Shown here one piece after another: positions 1 to 7,614 of a stretch of 64,000 bases of DNA. The notes beneath the pieces were generated by a model. That model searched no databases. It was given only the letters and a program-made list of their open reading frames with translations, and was not told the origin of the DNA. The stretch spans positions 6,351,001 through 6,415,000 of the forward strand of contig NZ_LT607733.1 in the NCBI RefSeq assembly GCF_900091445.1, read 5' to 3'. Numbering within the stretch: position 1 is the stretch's first letter; the number at the start of each line of letters is the position of its first letter. The DNA is from Micromonospora echinofusca (GTDB taxonomy: Bacteria; Actinomycetota; Actinomycetes; Mycobacteriales; Micromonosporaceae). The position numbers were made by a program, and so were the translations under genes.

Positions 1-314
1 GCCGGGTCACGAACGCACTGGCCAGAAGGACCCAGCGGTTACTCGGCGAGCACCAGGGCACCTGGCCGGAGTGGCTGCCCGAGCCCAGGACCGCTCCGGC
101 TCTGACCGACCGGGAACGGCAGGTCAGCGAACTCGCCGCGACGGGTATGGACACCCCCGCGATCGCCAGGGCGCTGACCATCTCGGCGCGCACCGCCGAG
201 AACCACCTCCATCGCGCCTACAGCAAGCTCGGCATCCATCGCCGTCACGAACTCGCCAGGGCGCTCGCCGAGGACGGTTTCGTCCTCCCCACGATCGCCC
301 GCCAGGTCGTGTAA
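1..314 (+). CDS. LuxR-family transcriptional regulator, C-terminal part (partial)
   Basis: Only the last about 103 codons are in the window; the frame is open from base 3 to the TAA at 312-314. The tail holds a LuxR/GerE helix-turn-helix: LTDRERQV opens the domain, followed by IARALTISARTAENHL and YSKLGIHRRHEL. The residues before it (ALARRTQRLL) resemble the end of the helical region that precedes the HTH in large ATPase-type LuxR (LAL) regulators. The class of the missing N-terminus is therefore an inference. It should bind DNA as a dimer. No neighbour on this side suggests a target. Confidence 0.85.
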   Translation, partial: RVTNALARRTQRLLGEHQGTWPEWLPEPRTAPALTDRERQVSELAATGMDTPAIARALTISARTAENHLHRAYSKLGIHRRHELARALAEDGFVLPTIARQVV

Positions 315-409
315 CGGCCCCGGTCGACCTGTCGCGGCCCGTCGGCCTGCCAGCCAACCATCCCGTGGGACGACCGGCACCGAAATGGCGTCCGCAGCGT
401 CGGCCCCGG

Positions 410-520
410 CTAGCGCCGGTTCGCCCGCGTGACCAGGAACCAGACCAGGCCGCCAATGAGCGCGGCGGACGAGACCACACAGCACAGCGTGGCGAGGTGC
501 CACGGCTTGAGAGCACCCAT
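410..520 (-). CDS. Small single-pass membrane protein, 36 aa, unknown function
   Basis: Reads MGALKPWHLATLC at the start, then one hydrophobic helix (about residues 8-30) and a basic tail ending in TRANRR. It ends in TAG at 410-412 and its ATG is at 518-520. A TACGGT box lies 7 nt upstream of the ATG, consistent with a leaderless transcript as is common in actinomycetes. It lies antisense to the region just upstream of the next gene, which favours the later start chosen there. No function can be assigned. The call rests on the clean membrane-helix-plus-basic-tail layout and could be wrong because it is so short. Confidence 0.5.
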   Translation of the reverse strand: MGALKPWHLATLCCVVSSAALIGGLVWFLVTRANRR

Positions 521-605
521 GCCACACACCGTACCGATTCGCCACCGTCCCGAGGAGCCCCCGATGCCCGGCTCGGCTCCAGCAAGACATGGCAGGCTGG
601 CTGAC

Positions 606-2447
606 ATGGGATCGACAGCGCGCGTACGTGCCCCCGAACTGCGGGGCCGGCAGTGGCTCAACACGGGTGGGCGGAACCTGACCTTGAAGGACCTTCGAGG
701 TCGCTGTGTCTTGTTAGATTTCTGGACCTTCTGCTGCATCAACTGCCTGCACGTGCTCGACGAGCTGCGCCCGCTGGAGGAGAAGTACGGCGACGTGCTC
801 GTCGTGATCGGCGTGCACTCGCCGAAGTTCGAGCACGAGAAGGACCCGGACGCGCTGGCCGCCGCCGTGGAACGGTACGGCGTGCACCACCCCGTGCTCG
901 ACGACCCCGAGCTGGAGATGTGGCAGCAGTACGCGGCCCGCGCCTGGCCCACCCTGTCGGTGATCGATCCCGAGGGCTACGTGGTGGCGACGATGGCGGG
1001 CGAGGGTCACGCCGAAGGGCTCGCCCGGCTCGTCGACGACCTGATCGACACCCACGAGGCGAAGGGCACGCTGCACCGGGGCGACGGCCCGTACGTCCCG
1101 CCGGCCGAGCCGGAGACCACGCTGCGCTTCCCGGGCAAGGCGGTGCTGCTGGAGAGCGGCAACCTGCTGGTGTCCGACTCGGCCCGGCACTCGCTGGCGG
1201 AGCTTGCGCCCGACGGCGAGACGCTGGTCCGCCGCATCGGGGCGGGCACCCGGGGCCGGGCCGACGGTCCCGCCGGGGCCGCCACCTTCTCCGAGCCGCA
1301 GGGGCTGTGCCTGCTGCCGGCGCACACCGCCGAGGTGGCCGGCTACGACCTCGTGGTCGCCGACACCGTCAACCACCTGCTGCGCGGCGTACGGCTGGCG
1401 GGCGGCGAGGTGGTGACCGTCGCCGGCACCGGCCGGCAGTGGCGTTCCACGGTTGACGACCACTCGCACGACGCGCTCTCGGTCGACCTCTCCTCCCCCT
1501 GGGACCTGGCCTGGTACGACGACAAGGTCGTCGTCGCGATGGCCGGCATCCACCAGCTCTGGTGGTTCGACCCGGTGAAGCGCACCGCCGGCATGTACGC
1601 GGGCACCACCGTCGAGGCCCTGCGCGACGGCCCGCTGGCGGAGGCGTGGATGGCACAGCCGTCCGGCCTCTCCGTCTCCGCCGACGGCGCCCGGCTCTGG
1701 GTGGCCGACAGCGAGACCAGCGCGATCCGGTACGTCGAGAACGACGTCATGGGCACCGCAGTCGGGCAGGGGCTCTTCGACTTCGGGCACGTCGACGGGC
1801 CAGCGTCGGAGGCGCTGCTCCAGCATCCGCTGGGGGTGTGCGCGCTGCCGGACGGCTCGGTGCTGATCGCCGACACGTACAACGGGGCGGTCCGCCGCTT
1901 CGACCCGGAGAGCGACCGGGTCTCGACGGTCGCCGACGGGCTGGCCGAGCCGAGCGACCTGCTGCTCACCCCGGCCGGCGAGGTGCTGGTGGTGGAGTCC
2001 GCCGCGCACCGGCTGACCCGGCTGGCACCGGGCGCGCTCTCGGCGGCCGGCGCCAGCACCGTCGACGGCCCCCGGCACCGCACCGAACGCAAGTCCACCG
2101 ACGTGGCGGCCGGCGAGGTGACCCTGGACGTGATCTTCACGCCCGCGCCGGGGCAGAAGCTCGACGAGACGTACGGCCCGTCGACGCGGCTGGTGGTGTC
2201 GGCGTCGCCGCCGGAGCTGCTGGTGGAGGGCGCGGGCACCGGCACCGAACTGTCCCGGCGGCTGGTGGTCGACGGCACGGTGGCGGGGGGCGTGCTCCAG
2301 GTGACCGCCCAGGCGGCGACCTGCGACGCGGACGTCGAGCACGCGGCCTGCCACCTGACCCGGCAGGACTGGGGCGTGCCGGTCCGGGTCGTCGAGGGCG
2401 CCGCCGTGCGGCTCCCGCTGGTGCTCCGCGGCCTGGACGACGCCTGA
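606..2447 (+). CDS. Thioredoxin-domain / NHL-repeat protein (NHLRC2-like)
   Basis: 613 aa. The N-terminal about 155 residues form a thioredoxin-like (AhpC/TSA-TlpA) domain with a CxxC in WTFCCINCLHVLDEL, the IGVHSPKFEHEKD segment and the cis-Pro region AWPTLSVIDPEG. Residues about 170-470 are NHL beta-propeller blades (for example LPDGSVLIADTYNGAVRRF). The C-terminal about 130 residues are a beta-rich tail. This architecture matches the NHLRC2 family, whose bacterial function is not settled; a thiol-redox or scaffold role is likely. ATG 606 was chosen because it begins just before the conserved domain and avoids overlap with the antisense small ORF. An in-frame ATG at 564 is possible. No signal peptide is seen, so it is probably cytoplasmic. 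Confidence 0.85.
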   Translation: MGSTARVRAPELRGRQWLNTGGRNLTLKDLRGRCVLLDFWTFCCINCLHVLDELRPLEEKYGDVLVVIGVHSPKFEHEKDPDALAAAVERYGVHHPVLDDPELEMWQQYAARAWPTLSVIDPEGYVVATMAGEGHAEGLARLVDDLIDTHEAKGTLHRGDGPYVPPAEPETTLRFPGKAVLLESGNLLVSDSARHSLAELAPDGETLVRRIGAGTRGRADGPAGAATFSEPQGLCLLPAHTAEVAGYDLVVADTVNHLLRGVRLAGGEVVTVAGTGRQWRSTVDDHSHDALSVDLSSPWDLAWYDDKVVVAMAGIHQLWWFDPVKRTAGMYAGTTVEALRDGPLAEAWMAQPSGLSVSADGARLWVADSETSAIRYVENDVMGTAVGQGLFDFGHVDGPASEALLQHPLGVCALPDGSVLIADTYNGAVRRFDPESDRVSTVADGLAEPSDLLLTPAGEVLVVESAAHRLTRLAPGALSAAGASTVDGPRHRTERKSTDVAAGEVTLDVIFTPAPGQKLDETYGPSTRLVVSASPPELLVEGAGTGTELSRRLVVDGTVAGGVLQVTAQAATCDADVEHAACHLTRQDWGVPVRVVEGAAVRLPLVLRGLDDA

Positions 2448-2472
2448 CGCCCGGCCACGGCCGACGCCGGGC

Positions 2473-2501
2473 GGGTCCCGTCCTTCGCGGGACGGGGCCC
2501 C
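2473..2501. terminator. Hairpin between convergent genes
   Basis: GC-rich stem-loop (GGGTCCCGTCC, loop TTCGC, GGGACGGGGCCCC with one mismatch or G-U) in the gap between the NHL-repeat gene and pxpA. It is placed to stop both transcripts and has no clear U-tract, as is usual in actinomycetes. Confidence 0.6.
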
Positions 2502-2503
2502 GC

Positions 2504-3253
2504 TCAGGCGAACGGAGTGAGCGTCACCCCCGCGTCGATCAGGGCGGCGCGCACCAGTTCGGCGCAGCGCACCGCGCCGGGCGTGTCGCCGTGCAGGCAG
2601 ATCGACTCGACCGGGCACGGGACGACGCTGCCGTCGACCGCGACCACGGTCCGCTCGACGGCCATCCGCACGGCCCGGGCGGCCACCTCCTCCGGGTCGG
2701 TGACCAGCGCCCCGGGTGCGGTGCGCGGCACCAGCGAGCCGTTGGGCAGGTAGCCCCGGTCGGCGAAGCCCTCGGCGACCACCCGCAGCCCGGCGCCGGC
2801 GGTGAGCTGGGCGAGGACCGAGCCGGGCGGGCAGAGCAGCGGAAGCTGGTCGTCGTAGTCGCCGACCGCCGCGACCAGCGCCGCCGCCTGGGCCTCGTCG
2901 CAGGCGGCGGCGTGGTAGAGCGCGCCGTGCGGCTTCAGGTAGCGGACCCGGGTGCGGGACAGCCGGCAGAACGCGTCGAGGGCCCCGAGCTGGTAGGTGA
3001 CCTCGTCGCGCAGCTCCGCGAAGGCGTACGCGACGTGCCGCCGGCCGAAGCCGGCGAGGTCCCGGTAGCCGACCTGGGCGCCGACGGCCACCCCGCGCGC
3101 GGCGGCGCCCTCACAGACCCGGCGCATGGTGGACGCGTCGCCGGCGTGGAAGCCGCAGGCCACGTTGGCGGAGGTGATCAGGTCCAGCAGCGCGGCGTCG
3201 TCGCCGAGTTGCCAGATGCCGAATCCCTCGCCGAGGTCAGCGTTGAGGTCCAT
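2504..3253 (-). CDS. pxpA: 5-oxoprolinase subunit A (LamB/YcsF family)
   Basis: 249 aa, the full family length. It begins MDLNADLGEGFGIW, the YcsF signature, followed by ANVACGFHAGD and KPHGALYH, both conserved in LamB/YcsF proteins. With PxpB and PxpC it makes the ATP-dependent bacterial 5-oxoprolinase, which opens pyroglutamate to glutamate in the cytoplasm. The gene is last in a leftward pxpB-pxpC-pxpA operon; its start overlaps the end of pxpC by 17 nt, indicating translational coupling. Assignment follows from family and gene order. Confidence 0.93.
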   Translation of the reverse strand: MDLNADLGEGFGIWQLGDDAALLDLITSANVACGFHAGDASTMRRVCEGAAARGVAVGAQVGYRDLAGFGRRHVAYAFAELRDEVTYQLGALDAFCRLSRTRVRYLKPHGALYHAAACDEAQAAALVAAVGDYDDQLPLLCPPGSVLAQLTAGAGLRVVAEGFADRGYLPNGSLVPRTAPGALVTDPEEVAARAVRMAVERTVVAVDGSVVPCPVESICLHGDTPGAVRCAELVRAALIDAGVTLTPFA

Positions 3254-4094
3254 GGAACCTGACCGTAGTCCCTGGCCGGGCCTGCGCGAGCGGGGTCACG
3301 TCGTCCACCACCCCGACGACGGGGTACCCGCCGGTGGTCGGATGGTCGGCGAGGAAGACCAGCGGTTGACCGTCCGCCGGCACCTGCACCGCGCCGAGCA
3401 CGATGCCCTCGCTGGGCAGTTCCCCGGCCACCGCGCGGGGCAGCGCCGCGCCGGTGAGTCGCGCGCCGACCCGGTTGCCCACCGGGCTCACCGTGTACGC
3501 ACTGCCGAACAGCCGCTCCAGCGCGGTGGCGGTGAACCAGTCGTCGCGTGGGCCGAGGCGCAGGGCCAGCCGCAGCTCGGTCGGGACGGGTGCGGCGACG
3601 GTGACGTCCACGCCGGCGGGCGGTCCGGTCGGCGTACCCAGGGGCAGCCGGTCGCCGTCGCGCAGCGGGGGCGGGCCGAGCCCGGAGAGGGTGTCGGTGG
3701 CGCGGCTGCCGAGCACCGGCTCGACGGCGATGCCGCCGCCGACGGCCAGCCAGTTGCGCAGGCCCTCGTGGGGCGGGCCGATCCGCAGCACGGCACCCGC
3801 CGGCACCGCCAACGGCCGGCCCACGTCGCCGGGGCGGTCGTCGATCCGTACGGCGGCGTCGGCACCGGTCACGGCGACCGCCGTCGCGCGAAGGAACCGC
3901 AGGTCGCAGCCGGTCATCGTGATCTCCAGGCCGGCGGCGGACTCCGGGTTGCCGACGAGCCGGTTGGCCAGCCGCAGCGCGACCGGGTCGAGCGCGCCCG
4001 ACCGGGGTACGCCCAGGTGTGCCCAGCCGGCCCGGCCCAGGTCCTGCACGGTGGTCAGCGCCCCGGCACGCAGTACCTCGACGGCGCGGGTCAC
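3237..4094 (-). CDS. pxpC: 5-oxoprolinase subunit C (biotin-dependent carboxyltransferase-like)
   Basis: 285 aa, GTG start. Family signatures are VLRAGALTTVQDLGRAGWAHLGVPRSGALDP at the N-terminus (residues about 5-36) and NWLAVGGGIAVEPVLGSRATDTL in the middle, as in the KipA/YbgK family. It forms a complex with PxpB for ATP-dependent cleavage of 5-oxoproline. The GTG overlaps the TGA of pxpB as GTGA (4 nt), and its own 3' end overlaps pxpA by 17 nt, so the three are co-translated. Start chosen from the overlap and from the conserved N-terminus. Confidence 0.93.
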   Translation of the reverse strand: MTRAVEVLRAGALTTVQDLGRAGWAHLGVPRSGALDPVALRLANRLVGNPESAAGLEITMTGCDLRFLRATAVAVTGADAAVRIDDRPGDVGRPLAVPAGAVLRIGPPHEGLRNWLAVGGGIAVEPVLGSRATDTLSGLGPPPLRDGDRLPLGTPTGPPAGVDVTVAAPVPTELRLALRLGPRDDWFTATALERLFGSAYTVSPVGNRVGARLTGAALPRAVAGELPSEGIVLGAVQVPADGQPLVFLADHPTTGGYPVVGVVDDVTPLAQARPGTTVRFHGPQR

Positions 4095-4726
4095 GCGGCT
4101 ACCAGGCGTACCCGGGTGCCCGGGGCGAGCCGGGCCGGCGGATCGGCGTGCACGTCGAAGAGTTCGATCCCGGTGCGCCCGACCAGCAGCCAGCCGCCGG
4201 GCGAGGCCGCCGGATAGATCCCGGCGTACGGGCCGGCCAGGGCGACCGCGCCGGCCGGCACCCGGGGGCGCGGGGTGGGCAGTCGGGGCACCGCGAGTTC
4301 GGCGGGGAGCCCGGTCAGATAGGCGAAGCCGGGGGCGAAGCCGCAGAAGGCCACCCGGAAGGGGGTGCGCCGCAGCCGGTCGACCACCCCCGGCACGTCC
4401 ACGCCCCAGTGGTCGGCGACTCGGGGCAGGTCCTCCCCGTCGTACGTCACCGGGACGTAGACCGGCCCGTCGCCGGTTGCGGCGGTCGTCGGGCCGGGTG
4501 CCTCGGGCGGGCCCGGGCGGGGCTGCCAGGCGGCGATCCGCGCGGCCGTCGTGGCCGGATCGGGTACGCCGTCGAGCAGGACGGTGGTGGCCGCCGGCAC
4601 GATCTCGACGGCGCTCAGCTCGCCGCGTTCGCGCCGCCGCCACAGCTCGGCCCGCCACGCCTCCACCTGGTCGGCGCCGGCACAGTCGATCAGCAGGGCG
4701 TGCGCCCCGACGGGTCGGATCCGCAT
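4091..4726 (-). CDS. pxpB: 5-oxoprolinase subunit B (KipI-like)
   Basis: 211 aa. Begins MRIRPVGAHALLID and contains VTYDGEDLPRVADHWG and CGFAPGFAYLTGLP, which are typical of the KipI/PxpB/allophanate hydrolase subunit 1 family (residues about 95-150), and GGWLLVGRT near the end. It pairs with PxpC, and the two often occur fused. First gene of the leftward pxp operon and divergent from the hemolysin III gene. Cytoplasmic. Its Bacillus relative KipI also inhibits a sporulation kinase, but the presence of pxpC and pxpA here points to the metabolic role. Confidence 0.92.
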   Translation of the reverse strand: MRIRPVGAHALLIDCAGADQVEAWRAELWRRRERGELSAVEIVPAATTVLLDGVPDPATTAARIAAWQPRPGPPEAPGPTTAATGDGPVYVPVTYDGEDLPRVADHWGVDVPGVVDRLRRTPFRVAFCGFAPGFAYLTGLPAELAVPRLPTPRPRVPAGAVALAGPYAGIYPAASPGGWLLVGRTGIELFDVHADPPARLAPGTRVRLVAA

Positions 4727-4799
4727 CCCGCCATACTCCCCGACGGGCGCGAGGCGCCAGGGTCGGTCGACCGCCGTCCCACGTGACCGAACGCTCTAC

Positions 4800-4833
4800 T
4801 TGAAAGTAACCTACGGTGTCGTAACCTAGTTGC
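4800..4833 (+). promoter_or_regulatory. Leaderless promoter with repeated motif before the hemolysin III gene
   Basis: TTGAAA (4800-4805) and TAACCT (4822-4827) are separated by 16 bp, and the GTG start codon lies 6 nt further on, so the mRNA is probably leaderless. The same stretch carries the 8-mer GTAACCTA twice (4806-4813 and 4821-4828) and the inverted repeat TACG-GTGT-CGTA between the boxes. The latter is a plausible operator for a repressor acting on this promoter. Confidence 0.5.
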
Positions 4834-5511
4834 GTGACCACCTCCGCACCGCTTCGACTGAAGCCGGTCGACATCGGTAAGCCCCGGATGCGCGGCTGGC
4901 TGCACACGTACGCCTTCTTCGTCGCCCTCGTCTGCGGCATCGTGCTCAGCGCGGTCGCCGCCACCCGGCCCGGCTGGGCCCCGCTGGTCAGCTGCCTCAT
5001 CTACAGCGTGACGGTGTGTGGGCTCTTCGGCACGAGCGCGCTCTACCACCGGCGGGTGTGGTCCGAGCGCGGCTACCAGATCATGCGCCGGATGGACCAT
5101 TCGATGATCTTCGTGTTCATCGCCGGCACCTACACGCCCTTCTGCGTACTGCTGCTGGAACCCCGGCCGGCCGCGATCATGCTGGCGCTGGTCTGGGGCG
5201 GCGCGCTCGCCGGCGTGGCGCTCAAGCTGGTCTGGCCGCACGCCCCGCGCTGGGTCTCCGCGCCGCTCTACCTGGCGCTCGGCTGGGTCTCGGTCGCGAT
5301 GCTGCCCGACATCCTGCACCAGGGTGGCGTCACCGCCCTGGTGCTGCTCATCGTGGGTGGCGCCATCTACAGCGTGGGCGCGGTCTTCTACGCGCTCCGT
5401 CGACCCAACCCGTGGCCCACCGTCTTCGGCCACCACGAGTTCTTCCACGCCTGCACGCTCCTGGCGGCGCTCAGTCACCACATCGCCATCTACTTCGCTC
5501 TCTTCGCCTGA
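4834..5511 (+). CDS. Hemolysin III / PAQR family membrane protein
   Basis: 225 aa with seven hydrophobic segments. Family motifs are present: TSALYHR in the second segment, RMDHSMIFVFIAGTYTPFC in the third, and GHHEFFHACTLLAALSHHIAIYF at the C-terminus. The last contains the conserved histidines thought to bind zinc in the PAQR/HlyIII fold. Bacterial members are integral membrane proteins linked to lipid homeostasis; the haemolysin name is historical. GTG start with no Shine-Dalgarno, matching the leaderless promoter directly upstream. Divergent from pxpB. Confidence 0.92.
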   Translation: MTTSAPLRLKPVDIGKPRMRGWLHTYAFFVALVCGIVLSAVAATRPGWAPLVSCLIYSVTVCGLFGTSALYHRRVWSERGYQIMRRMDHSMIFVFIAGTYTPFCVLLLEPRPAAIMLALVWGGALAGVALKLVWPHAPRWVSAPLYLALGWVSVAMLPDILHQGGVTALVLLIVGGAIYSVGAVFYALRRPNPWPTVFGHHEFFHACTLLAALSHHIAIYFALFA

Positions 5512-5520
5512 CGGCACGCA

Positions 5521-5552
5521 CCGGGGGCCCCGCCCTGCGGCGGAGCCCCCGG
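5521..5552. terminator. Bidirectional terminator hairpin
   Basis: 14-bp stem (CCGGGGGCCCCGCC / GGCGGAGCCCCCGG, one G-U) with a CTGC loop, 10 nt after the hemolysin III stop and 18 nt before the end of the opposing small gene. Confidence 0.8.
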
Positions 5553-5569
5553 AGAAGATGTCGCGGATC

Positions 5570-5854
5570 TCAGACGGTGCGGCGCGGTCGACGCACCTCG
5601 CGGTACTCCTCCACCACGCGGTCGTCCTGCACCGGCACGACCTGCTCGGCGACGACCCGCTCACCGCGCACCGGGGCGACCACCGCCCGACGGCGCGAGT
5701 TCCAGAAGTGGAGGGTGAGCAGCAGGCCGGCCACACCGGCGAGCATCAGCACCCAGCCGACCACGGCCAGGTTGAGCCAGCCGAGATCCGCCTCCACGGC
5801 GAACGCGAAGATCGCCCCCAACGCGATCAGGAAGATACTGCCACCAAAGCCCAT
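5570..5854 (-). CDS. DUF6458-type small membrane protein
   Basis: 94 aa. Two hydrophobic helices (about residues 4-20 and 27-48) are linked by EADLGWLNL, and the pattern GSIFLIALGAIFAFAVEADLG is shared with the paralogue at 6613-6882. The C-terminal 40 residues are charged (EEYREVRRPRRTV). The ATG at 5854 follows GAGGAGG, a strong ribosome site. The family is common in actinobacteria and has no known function. It faces the hemolysin III gene across a shared terminator, and its 5' end faces the sixA-type gene. Confidence 0.75.
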   Translation of the reverse strand: MGFGGSIFLIALGAIFAFAVEADLGWLNLAVVGWVLMLAGVAGLLLTLHFWNSRRRAVVAPVRGERVVAEQVVPVQDDRVVEEYREVRRPRRTV

Positions 5855-5969
5855 CTCGTCGCCTCCTCGGCTGTCCCCTGGCGTTTCCTTCCGCCGCGGC
5901 CATCGATGAGGTTGCGGCATCCATCGACTTACCCAGGCGCTCTGATCGCCAATCGGGCAAGCTGAGGGC

Positions 5970-6506
5970 ATGACGGACGCTTCCGCCCAGGGGCGCACGC
6001 TGGTGCTGCTCCGGCATGCCAAGGCCGAGCCACCCGGAGAGGGGCCGGACGCGCGGCGTCCCCTGGCCGCGCGGGGGCATGCCGACGCGGCCGCCGCCGG
6101 CGTGTGGCTGGCCAAGCACGACCTGCTGCCGGACGTGGTCGTCTGCTCGACCGCCCGGCGCACCCGGGAGACCTGGCACGGCGTGGCGATGGGGATGACC
6201 GGATCCCCGCCGGAGGGCGGTTCGGCCGGTCCCGCCCCCGTCGTGCGCTACACGGCAGAGGCGTACGAGGCACACCCGGAGGACCTGCTCACGCTGCTCC
6301 GGGCCGTGGACCCGACCGCCCGCACGGTGCTGCTGATCGCACACAACCCGGGCATCTCGCTGCTCTCGGTACTGCTCGACCCCGAGCGGGCGGACCAGGA
6401 CGGCATGCGCACCAGCGACGTGGTGGTGCACCGGCCCGACGTCGACTGGCCGGAACTCGCCCCGAACCGGGCGCCGATCACCGACCGGCACACCGCACGC
6501 GGCTGA
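5970..6506 (+). CDS. SixA-type phosphohistidine phosphatase
   Basis: 178 aa histidine-phosphatase superfamily protein. The catalytic RHG-like motif reads LVLLRHAKAE at residues about 10-20, and the second conserved region contains STARRTRETW. LLIAHNPGISLL supplies the late histidine. This matches SixA, which removes phosphate from phosphohistidines in phosphotransfer proteins; the in vivo substrate here is unknown. It lies between two divergently arranged DUF6458 paralogues. Probably cytoplasmic. Confidence 0.88.
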   Translation: MTDASAQGRTLVLLRHAKAEPPGEGPDARRPLAARGHADAAAAGVWLAKHDLLPDVVVCSTARRTRETWHGVAMGMTGSPPEGGSAGPAPVVRYTAEAYEAHPEDLLTLLRAVDPTARTVLLIAHNPGISLLSVLLDPERADQDGMRTSDVVVHRPDVDWPELAPNRAPITDRHTARG

Positions 6507-6535
6507 GCCACCCGCCGACACGTGACGGGTGGCTC
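6505..6535 (+). terminator. Hairpin at the sixA stop
   Basis: 10-bp perfect stem GAGCCACCCG / CGGGTGGCTC with an 11-nt loop; the stem begins within the stop codon region of the sixA-type gene. Confidence 0.7.
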
Positions 6536-6612
6536 AGCTCGCCGCTCTCGGGCCCGGCCGGCTCGCGGGCCGTAGACGGTGGATCAGGACCGACGGCGCA
6601 GTCGGCCGTGGG

Positions 6613-6882
6613 TCAGGACGGCGGTGCCGTCGGCGGCGGCGGGTCGGGCGGCGGTGGCATCATCGCGGTCGGATGCGAAAGCCGGTTCTCCTCGACGATG
6701 AGGGTCCGCGCCCGCTTGCGGCGGTCCTGCCAGAACCAGAGCGTGGTGAGCAGGACGCCCAGCCCGGCCAGGATGAACACCCAGCCGACCGCGCGCAGGT
6801 CGACCCACCAGACGTTGGCTCTGATGGCGAAGGTCAGGATCGCGCCGATGGCGATCAGGAAGATTCCGCTACCAATGCCCAT
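6613..6882 (-). CDS. DUF6458-type small membrane protein, second copy
   Basis: 89 aa. The start MGIGSGIFLIAIGAI aligns with MGFGGSIFLIALGAI of the copy at 5570-5854. Both have two membrane helices joined by a short polar turn (RANVWWVDL here) and a WFW or HFW motif before a basic stretch. The tail is proline-rich (MMPPPPDPPPPTAPPS). The ATG at 6882 was chosen over a longer reading frame because it restores the family start and follows GGGGGAG. Function unknown; the pairing around sixA suggests a tandem duplication. Confidence 0.75.
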   Translation of the reverse strand: MGIGSGIFLIAIGAILTFAIRANVWWVDLRAVGWVFILAGLGVLLTTLWFWQDRRKRARTLIVEENRLSHPTAMMPPPPDPPPPTAPPS

Positions 6883-6954
6883 GTGCGCTGCACTCCCCCG
6901 TGCGGTGGCTCTGGGCGTTCTCTGACGTGACCTCGCGACGGTTACCCGCCACAC

Positions 6955-7614
6955 CGCCCGGCTACCCGGATGAGGTCTGCGAATAGCACCCGCCGGGGCC
7001 CGCCGCTGCGGTACCGCAGTCGCCGTCCTCGCCTCGGCCGCCCCGCCATCGCTTCAACTACGCAGGGTGACCAGATCCGGAGGAGCCGCCACAACTACCG
7101 ACAGTCACACCTTTCTGACGCAACGAATCGGACTATCAACCTTAAATACCGCATTAGTGGCCGCTGATAGCCCGATCGGTGCCCCACTGCCCCCACCCTC
7201 ACGGCCGCTTTGCTCTGCAGCCACGGGCGCACCAGTAACTCCGGGTGCCCGGTGCGTCCGTGGCTGCAGAGCAAAGCGTCGAAAGGGGTGGGGTCTAGGG
7301 GATCGCTTGACGTGACGTTCCGTTAGCGGTCTGCCGCTTACATCAACGAGTTGGTGGGGGTCGACGTCCGGCACCGCCTCGGCTCGGCAGGCCGGCATAC
7401 CGCCAAGCCCGCCAAGCCCGGCTGCCCGGCAGCCGGGCAGCCGGGCAGGCGGCGAGCGTGCACCGGCGCCGCGGCTGAGCTGCGTCCGGTTCAGGGACGG
7501 ACGACGACGGCTGGCGGGCTGTCGCCCACCGGCCGTCGTGCCGATCATCGTCGAGTCACCGCCGGGTCACCCCGGCTGGCTCCGTCGCCGCGCCGAGGCG
7601 CGCTACGGCGTACC
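6955..7614. other. Intergenic region with no convincing gene
   Basis: 660 bp without a credible coding frame. It contains the long palindrome at 7206-7278 and a smaller hairpin at 7417-7437 (CCCGGCTG, loop CCCGG, CAGCCGGG). The section 7080-7160 is noticeably more A+T-rich than its surroundings. Confidence 0.6.
7206..7278. repeat. 28-bp inverted repeat (REP/MITE-like intergenic palindrome)
   Basis: Arms at 7206-7233 and 7251-7278 are complementary at 27 of 28 positions with a 17-nt loop. The core of the arm is TTTGCTCTGCAGCCACGG. The size, symmetry and intergenic position suit a dispersed palindromic element or a strong terminator. From memory, similar strings recur in Micromonospora intergenic DNA, but I could not check this. 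Confidence 0.6.
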
